From contig NC_133660.1 in the NCBI RefSeq assembly GCF_037893015.1, positions 282,163,067-282,227,066 of the forward strand: a stretch of 64,000 nt of DNA. Direction: 5' to 3'. The translations under genes were made by a program, and so were the position numbers. The stretch is from Macrotis lagotis. Lineage: Eukaryota; Chordata; Mammalia; Peramelemorphia; Peramelidae. Of this stretch, positions 56,102 through 64,000 are shown piece after piece; within the stretch, counting starts at the first letter, position 1, and every line of letters begins with the position of its first letter. The notes beneath the pieces are model-generated. The model did no database searches, was not told the origin of the DNA, and saw nothing but the letters and a program-made list of their open reading frames with translations.

Positions 56102-56347
56102 AAGGAGGGCTGCCAGGTGAGACTGCAGTGCATGGGGCTCTGAACAAGTTATCAGGAAGTCCCAAGTTCAAATTTAGCCTCAGATACTTATTAGCAGGGC
56201 AAGATCCTTCCCTATTTGCCTCAGTTTCCTCATTTGTAAAATGAGCTGGAGAAAGAAATGGCAAACCCATACAGTATCTTTGCCAAGAAAACCCCAAATG
56301 AGGCCACAAAGAGCTGGACACACCTGAAATAATTGGATGGACAAGAA
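56102..56347 (+). repeat. Mar1-type SINE
   Basis: It contains 'cctcatttgtaaaatgagct ggagaaagaaatggc' and the tail 'aagagctggacacacctgaa'. Confidence 0.85.
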
Positions 56348-57394
56348 ACTGTTTAAGGTAGTAGGGATACAAAAGTGAAATAACACACATAGTTTCTGCC
56401 CTTAGGGAAAAATTAATCTCATAAGGATCACATTTACTTTTCTTATAACTTGTTTTTAACCTAATCCGATATCTGAGAAAGGAGAGTGGGCTGATAGAAT
56501 ATCAAGGTAGAGTTTAAAGGCCTAGATGAAAAAAAAGCAAATTTTTAACTTTATCCTGGACTTATTTTCTGACCACAGGCAAAATTTTATGATTAAATTT
56601 GCCTCATTTATAAAAAAAAATATAGAAGCAGAGAAAATCAGGATGTGAAGCGTTAAACAAACACAGCAAAGTCCAGACTATTTGGCCAAACAAGCAGGAA
56701 GGTCTCATCTGCTAATAGCATCCTTTCCACACTCATTAAACAGTTGTAGGAAGGGCTAAAGTATAAGAGAATGAAAAGAGAGGATAGGAATGAGTTTTTT
56801 TTTCTTTAGATGATGCTTCAACAGCAGATAGAAATTTGTCACTATTAATAAAAACAAAAGAAATGGAATCAGAAAAGGGATAAAACAATAATTGTGATTA
56901 TTTAAAAACAGCAGTGAAACTTGAGGATAAGAGAAAAGATATCAGGACACAAAAAATTAGCTGTTTTATTTTGTTAAAATTTATATTATTTTCTTTCAAA
57001 AATGCAAGCAAATTTGAATGTGATTTTATTATTTTATTTATATTTATTCTTTACACTTAAAATAAAAATTGTTTACATTTTAAAAATTTCATTAAACTAT
57101 CTAGTTTGGCTCTAAATTTCCCCAAAACAGAATCTCTTTGTTTTCAAGAACACCATATCAGCAAGGTTGTTTTTTTTTTTAATAAGGAAAACAAGGAGAC
57201 TCTTTGAATACAAACCAATTTCAGTTAGGATAAAGAGAAAATATAAAAATTCTGGACTTTGTAGCCAATGTACAGGCTACTTTGCCTTCTCTAGAATAAA
57301 GACCTGTCAGGGACATGCGAGGCATTCAAATGACCCTCCCAATAGTTGTCTACTTCTCAAGAAAGCTCTTAGCCAAGCAGAGAGGGGAGATGGC

Positions 57395-57545
57395 TGGATT
57401 TAAAGACAAGTACTTGGAGCTGAATATTGACTCTGCCATGTCCTGACTACCTGTGTTACCCTGAGCCTCAATTTCCTCATCTGTAAAACAAGATAAAATG
57501 ACCTCCCCATTCCTTCTAGCTCTAAACAGATGTGACTCCAATCCC
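57395..57545 (+). repeat. MIR-like SINE fragment
   Basis: It contains 'gcctcaatttcctcatctgt aaaacaagataaaatgacc'. Confidence 0.7.
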
Positions 57546-58475
57546 TTACAATGGATTCTAGTGTCACCCTGGGAACACTGAAAAAGAGAAAGAGAAAAGA
57601 ACTATTCAGGACCACTCATCCCCCAACCTATTCATTTATTCCCATGCATCCCAGAGAGTTGTAGGTTTATGCATTCTTGCTTCAACTTGAATAACATGAT
57701 AACATTTCAACAACAGCTACTTGGAGATGAAACCATTATGATGTCATGCCCAGAAAATTATAATCTGCCCAATGACAAAAGTACTTCTAAAACTTCATTT
57801 CAGAAGCCTGACTCAGGGCCAACGCCTGATTACCTGGCAGGCCTGGTTAGTTCCCAAGATGCAGCTCCCAAGAGCCATGTGGTCTTCCTTGGGCTGACCC
57901 TCTGTCCCTCAAATAATACAGCAAGTCATCGCATTGTGTCAGCACAAAGACCAGCGACTTCTGTTCCTCTGGGAGAAGGGACTGGCTGAAGATCACAAAG
58001 CAGGTTGGTCAGCTCTGGGGGTTGATGGCACTGACCCAGTAGGCTAATTACTGTCCTTACACTCATGCATCCATTCTACAGAGTAAAATCAGCCTAGATA
58101 TGCATCAGAGGAGAAGAAAGGAGCCAGGATAGTTTAACCCAATGGGCGGGAACCTTTTGAAGAAGTCTGCCAGCTCAGCATTCTTTCATTGCCTTCCAGG
58201 GTGGGGTAGAGGGAGGGTCCCAAGGGTTGGCAGAAGCTCTCTCAGGAGTCAGAAAGGGCCAGAGACAACAGCTGGGAAGCTGCAGGGTTGTCCTGGCCAA
58301 GCAGGAAAGCCCAGGGGCACGATCCCCACAGCAGATGCCTGCCAGTGCCGCCCTTTGTGGGAACAAATGGTTGGGGTGGGGCAAGGGGCAGGTGCTCCTT
58401 CTCCAAGCATGTTCTATTAACTTCTATATGGCTTCTATGATTTGCACAACAGTACACGAGCACACACTTGCATGC

Positions 58476-58478
<3 letters not shown>

Positions 58479-58514
<36 letters not shown>
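58479..58514. repeat. (CA)n microsatellite
   Basis: About 18 CA units. Confidence 0.95.
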
Positions 58515-58517
<3 letters not shown>

Positions 58518-59494
58518 CAGACATTTCATAGGTTGCCAACTCCAGGGCAGGTGCCTTAGCTCTAATTCATATTTATAGTCCATAATACTATTGTGCTATT
58601 TGTTTTAAATCTATTGTGTTTGTGGCATCACCTGCTGGATCATATGCCTTCTGAGGGCAAGGACTCTCTTATATCATCTTTCTTGTAGCTGAGGCATGTA
58701 GTTAATACTATGTTATTAGTACATAGTAAGTGGTCATACTTGGATGCTGAATTTGGTCACCGTGCAATAGTGTTGAATGTTAAGGCGAGAGGTAACAAAG
58801 GAGTCTCCTCAAGGGGCCAACACTGATTGAGTACCTGCTATAGGCAAGGTTCTGGGAATACAATGATGAATAAGAAATGATCCCTGTCTGACCTCAAGGG
58901 GCTCAGTCTGGTAATAAAGGAGAAAGTCTGGTCCATAAACAACTTTAGTGAAAAAGATAAATTAGCAGGACTAGAAGACCTCCTTTCCCACAAGACTTCA
59001 GCAGGCTTCCAAGGACTGGGTGGGGGAGGACTACAATACAAAATGGCCAAGTCACATGTTTTTGTCTTTCTTTGTATTCCCAGCATTTAGTACAGTAATT
59101 GGTAGATTGTGAGTACTTAATAAATGCGTGTTGACTGACAGTTGCTTGGTCATTCCAGTTGACCCCACTGGGGGTTTTCTTGGCAGAGAAACTGGAGTGG
59201 TGGGCCATTTCCCTCTTCACTCATTTTACAGATAAGAAACCTGAAGTGGAAAGAGATTAAAGTGACCTGCCCAAGTTCACACAGCTTGAACCCCAATCAG
59301 GAGTTTGTTAGTGGACACAGGAAAGGTGGGTAGTTTGGCCATGGTTCAAGGACAAGAGAGAAGGGAACATACAGGAAGCAGTCTAGTTGTGGCCCCCCAA
59401 ATCCTAGAGCCACAGTGTGGCCCTGATGCTTCTGAGAGAAAGGGGAGAGGCTTCAACCATTCTCCAATTTATTGATTCCAAAAAGGGCTTTTTT

Positions 59495-60700
59495 TTTACT
59501 TACACTTTATTTCATTTCCCCCTAGTTATATGTAAAAACAAGTTTAACATTTATTTTTTTAAACACAAGGTTCGAAATCTCTCCCTTCTTTCTACCCCAC
59601 TCCCCCTCATTGAGAAAGCAAGTTACTTGATATGTTAAAAATGTGTAGTTGGGGCGGCTAGGTGGCACAGTAAACAGAGCACTGCCCCTGGAGTCAGGAG
59701 GATCTGAGTTCAAATCCGACCTCAGAAACTTAATAATTACCTAGCTGTGTGGCCTTGGGCAAGCTACTTAACCTCAATTGCCTTGCAAAAACCTAAAAAA
59801 AAAATGTGCAGTCACACAAAACATTACCATAATAGTAATATTGTGAAAGTAAATATAGTGCCCCTCCCCTAAAAAAAATTCAAGAAAAATAAAGTAAAAA
59901 AATATAATACTTCAATCTGTATTGAGATATCATCAGCTATTTGGGGATGGATTGCATTCTTTATCATGAGTCCTTCAGAGTTGTCTTGGATCCCAGCATT
60001 GCTTAGAAAAGGTGGGTCATTCACAGCTGATCATCCTACAATATTGCTGTCACTTTGTAAATAGTCAATTTCCCATGGTATCTGTTCATGTAAGACTTTC
60101 CAGACTTTTCTGAAAGCATCCTACTCATCATTTCTTATAACGGAATAGTATTCAATTGTAATCACATACCACAAATTGTTCAGCCATTCCCAAATTGATG
60201 GGCATCCTCTCAATTTCCAGTTCCTTGCCACCAGAAAAGAGCTGCTGTAAATATTCTTATACATATAGGTCCTTTTCCTTCCTATTTTTCATCTCTTTTT
60301 ACCTCTTTTCATCTCTGGTGGTGGCATTGCTAGGTCAAAGGGCAGACATGATTTTATAGTCCTTTGGGCAGAGTTCCAAATAGCTCTACAGAACTGTTGA
60401 ATCCTTTAACAACTCCTCCAACAGTGCATTAGTATCTCATTTTTCCTACAGCCCTTCCAATATCTGTCATGTTCTCTTTCTGTCCTATTAGCCAATCCAA
60501 TAAGTATAGCGTAGTTCCTCAGAATTGTTCTAATTTGCATTTCTCCAATCAATAGTGAGCTAGGACTTTTTAATATGACCATAAGATAGTACTGATAACC
60601 TTATCTGAAAACTGTTCATATCTTTTGATCATTTATCAATTGGGGAATGGCTCTTATTTTTTACAAATTTGACTCATTTCTCTATGTTTGAGAAATGAAG
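59495..60700 (-). mobile_element. L1 3'-end fragment, reverse, split by a SINE
   Basis: Reverse 3' module with 'cagccattcccaaattgatg', 'ctcttatacatataggtcc' and 'atttatcaattggggaatgg'. C-rich L1 sequence follows to about 60950. Confidence 0.72.
59651..59804 (+). repeat. tRNA-headed SINE (WSINE-like)
   Basis: It runs from ggggcggctaggtggcacag to ttgcaaaaacctaaaaaaaa. The flanks 'aaaaatgtgtagt' and 'aaaaatgtgcagt' are the target duplication. Confidence 0.93.
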
Positions 60701-61334
60701 TCTTTATCAGAGAAACTTTGTTTCAATATTTTCCCCCCAGTTACTATTGCTATTTCCCTCCAGCCTATTACCCCACCCCCATTATTCTATTTTTCCTCAT
60801 CTTTCATCCTGTCCCTCCTCAAAAGTGTTTTGCATCTGACTACCCCCTCCCACAATCTTCCCTCCTTTCTATCACCTCCCCCTTCACCCCTTCAAACCCC
60901 CACCCACCCATTTCTCCCCTCCTCCCCCCTCCTATTTTTCTCTAGCATATGAGATTTCTATACTCAATTGAGTGTTTATTGAGTTTAGGTTATTCCCTCT
61001 CTGAGCTAAATAGAAGGGTTTTTAACATAGTATTTATTGATTACAAATGCATGGAAGCTTTGATGAGATAAACATTACATCTTTATTTTAACAGAACTGA
61101 TTTCCTTGGTGATACCATGTATTTTATTTTATAAAACATAGTTTGAAAAGGGATACCTAGGTTTCACTAGACTTAACCTGAAGACTCCCCAAGAAAACCC
61201 AAGCCAAAACACTTTTGGAGGCAGACAGGAGTGCATCTAACAGATAGGCATTTACTTTGGGGCTGGTCTGGAAGCCCAGGGTTTAACATCAGAGAAAACT
61301 GCATACATTTGCAGAGACAAAGAAAAAGGCTTCA

Positions 61335-61489
61335 GGGGTGGCTAGGTGGCATAGTGGATAAAGCACCGGCCTTGGAGTCAGGAGTACCTAGGTTCAAATC
61401 TGGTCTCAGACACTTAATAATGACCTAGCTGTGTGGCCTTGGGCAAGCCACTTAACCCCGTTTGCCTTGCAAAAACCTTAAAAAAAAAA
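61335..61489 (+). repeat. tRNA-headed SINE (WSINE-like)
   Basis: It runs from ggggtggctaggtggcatag to ttgcaaaaaccttaaaaaaa. The flanks are the duplication 'aaaaaggcttca'. Confidence 0.93.
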
Positions 61490-62070
61490 GGCTTCACTAT
61501 TTAGACTGCTGCCTTGTTATGTCTGGTTAGGAAAATATCAGTGAAGGCTGTGAGAAGGAACCAAAACATTCCCCAGAGCTCAGGGATCTCTCCTGTGATG
61601 AGCCACTTAGTCCCAGAGAGTACATGTGAATTCCCCCAGAGTTGGCAGAACATATTGGAACCATGGCTGCAGGAAAAATAAATCTATGACTATAGACATT
61701 CTTCCAGGAGAGGGAAAGGGATGTGGGTCTAGGGTCTAGGCTTCCCACTCTGAGGACAGCACCCACAGAACAGCATCACCCCCTCCAGTGGCTATAATCT
61801 CTGGAAGTAAATATAAACTGTTCTATTTGGTATTTTAAACTCTTTCCAAGTGAGCTCCCTCCACACACTTGAGGACCCAGTCATTGCAACCCACATGTAG
61901 CTTCCCACTCCTCCCACACAACTCCTGACTTGTCTTTAGCCTGGCAGTACCTTCCCCACCCCTGCTACCATTCAAGACTCTACCCCAATCCCATCTTTTA
62001 CAGGAAGTTTTTCCTGGACCCCCCACACACCCGAGTCTGGGGTTACAATATTCTCCTTAAAAAAACAAAG

Positions 62071-62230
62071 TCCAGGGGCAGCTAGGTGGCACAGTGGATA
62101 AAGCACCATCCCTGAAGTCAGGAGTCCCTGAGTTCAAATCCAACCTCAGACACTTAATAATTACCTAGCTTGTGTGATCTTGGACAAGCCACTTAACCCC
62201 ATTTCCTTAAATAAATTTTTTTTAAATTTA
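62071..62230 (+). repeat. tRNA-headed SINE (WSINE-like)
   Basis: It runs from ggggcagctaggtggcacag to ccttaaataaatttttttta. Confidence 0.92.
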
Positions 62231-63439
62231 AAGAGCAAGGTCCTACAAGGTCTGGGCCTTGTGGTTTAGTACAAGTACACAGTAATGGATAAGTCCTGGA
62301 CATGTGATTTCCCTGATACACGAGTCCCAAATGAGGAAATTTCCTTTACCAATGAAAGTTGATGCCTTCTTTGAAACTTTTAGTCTTCAAATTTCCTTGA
62401 TTATCAGGGTTCTACTAACAGGACATGTCAGAAGCCAGACTGGAGGCCAGGTCTTCCTAAGTCCAAAGACAGCTCTCTAATAGCTCCTTTGTACACAGCA
62501 CGCAGTAAACACTTAATAAGTGCTTGTCATTTGATTGACTGTGGCCTGGACAGTCACATAATGTGTTCCAGAATCGGCCATTCAGGGGCCTAGTGGATAA
62601 CATGCTTGGCTTGGAATCAGGGGTACCCAAGTCTAGTCTCAGATGCTAGGAACTATGTGATCTAGGGGAGTCGCTTAATCTCCCACCTGTAAATGAGCAT
62701 AATGATAGCACACACCTGCAGGGCAATTGTGAAGACTGGATAATAAGCTCATAATCATAAAGCAACTGGAGCATGGTGTACACTCTGTAAACATTAGCCA
62801 GCATCATTGTCATCAAAGTTATCACTGCTTATGTGACCCTAGGTAGTTCATCTCACCACTATCTGCCTCAGTTTCCTCACAGGACTATTGAGAGTATCAC
62901 ATGAGCTGATACTTGTAAAGTCATTGGGCCAATATCTACTAGGCACATCATAGGTCCCCTTCCCTCCATCATTTACTAGCCTCAGTAAATGGAGATGAAG
63001 GTAACTAGAATAAAGGTCACAGACCTGGCCTTTCTGCTGAGATTCAAAGGTGCCCCTGCAAGTGAGGGTCATGTTATGGAGGCCTGGGCTGCACCTGTGT
63101 GGCCTGGGCAAGGTCCATCAAAGTTCAGAAGATTTGCTGGAAAGTGGGTGCTGTGGCCCTATTCCCTGGGGCCTGGTGTGTGTTGAGGTGGTGGTAGGAG
63201 GCAGTAAGCCCAATCTAGGTCTTTGGGTAAAATGAGGCCAGGGCATGTTCAAGAAACCCTGAACCCTCTGATGCTCCCATCGCAGGGGAGCTAATGAAGC
63301 AATGAATGACCTTAGACTGCCACCAAGAACCATCTTGGGTGTCTGTAGACAACCAGCCCTTGGACTAAGTGAAGGAATCTGCTCAGTGTGCCCCTGGACA
63401 CCAGGAGCAAGGTAATCAGTGCTGGAATCACAGCCACCA

Positions 63440-63690
63440 CCACATCAACCATCACAGTGAACATTTACATAGTACTTGCCAGGTGCTGGACAATGTGTTA
63501 AGCTTTTTCATGGATTCTCACAGCAACTCTGTAAAGAGGCACTGTTGTTATTCACATTTTAAAGATGAGGAAAGCAAGGCAAATAGAGATGAAGGGACTT
63601 GCCCGGGATCTCACAGCAAGTGGGATTGGATCTTCCTGTTTCCAGGCCTGGTAGTCTCTTCTCAGAGCCATCTGGCTGCCCTGCCCTGCA
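63440..63690 (-). repeat. MIR-like SINE fragment
   Basis: It contains 'cattttaaagatgaggaaag', 'agagatgaagggacttgccc' and 'tctcacagcaagtgggattg'. Confidence 0.7.
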
Positions 63691-63834
63691 AGAAACACTG
63701 GAGCAGAAAGAGAGTCCAGAGGACGCTGGACAAGTCTTGGGTCCAGGATAGGCACCATTGTGCTGCTCCGTTGCCCACTACATAGCTCAGGATCACAGAT
63801 CCAGGGTAGAAAGGAGTGATCATAAGAGTGAATG

Positions 63835-64000
63835 GGGCCAAGATTAACAGAAGAGTAAATAAAATAATTAAATATTCCCATTTGAGAAAAAGAAACCATC
63901 AATAAACTCCATAAGAAAAAGTCACCAGGTCCAGATGGTTTTACAAGTGAACTCTACCAAACATTTAAGGAACAATTAATTCCAATTCTGTATAAACTAT
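63835..64000 (+). mobile_element. L1 ORF2, start of the reverse transcriptase domain (cut by window)
   Basis: From about 63890 the frame is open to the window edge and encodes [20 protein letters not shown], the conserved L1 RT entry motif. The element continues outside the window. Confidence 0.85.

Larger units (their letters stand above)
55232..64000. other. Upstream intron or intergenic sequence, no recognised exon
   Basis: Apart from the SINEs, L1 pieces and simple repeats listed separately, I see no supported coding exon on either strand. The ORFs here are short and lack splice context or codon periodicity. Confidence 0.5.

Noticed and set aside
57669..57989. Plus-strand ORF of 106 residues
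   Set aside because: It shows no codon periodicity, no splice sites in phase and no recognised motif, and adjoins MIR-like sequence.
11027..62230. tRNA-like A-box and B-box sequences (gtggcgcagtggatagagc ... ggttcaaatcc)
   Set aside because: They belong to dispersed tRNA-headed SINEs with poly-A tails and target duplications, not to tRNA genes with a folded 3' half.

Overview
This is a eukaryotic, mammalian-type window: split genes with GT-AG (plus one AT-type and one GC-AG) introns, a CpG island, and dense SINE/L1 content. The SINE types (a tRNA-headed SINE ending in TTGCAAAAACC plus poly-A, and a CORE-SINE with the 'cctcatctgtaaaatgagctgg' core) and the many L1 3' ends point to a marsupial, probably Australian. 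The lineage call is from memory of repeat families, not from a search.

The genes found all lie on the minus strand. Positions 1-1756 hold RCE1 (Ras-converting CAAX endopeptidase 1), a compact gene with seven short introns; the window cuts its eighth exon. About 735 bp upstream, at 2492, ends TOP6BL (C11orf80, the TOPOVIB-like partner of SPO11 in meiotic break formation). Twelve TOP6BL exons between 2492 and 25813 join in frame throughout. A thirteenth exon at 28612-28819 fits by phase, and a more distant candidate lies at 55122-55231. Neighbouring RCE1 in the same orientation matches the human 11q13.2 order.

Layout: 1-3400 is an extreme GC/CpG island with minisatellites in or beside exons; two of these reproduce the adjacent 5' splice site. 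Positions 3400-28800 are TOP6BL exons and moderately repetitive introns. Positions 28800-55100 are a long, AT-rich, repeat-filled intron region: nested L1 fragments, a second non-LTR family, a decayed DNA transposon and many SINEs. Positions 55200-64000 carry no recognised exon and end inside an L1 reverse-transcriptase ORF.

The most interesting observations are: a U12-type 5' splice site in TOP6BL that a SINE insertion duplicated as part of its target site; an L1 insertion whose target site duplication starts inside a GC-AG donor; donor-derived minisatellites in RCE1 intron 7 and the last TOP6BL intron; and a plus-strand stretch with perfect GC at codon position 3 between the two genes.
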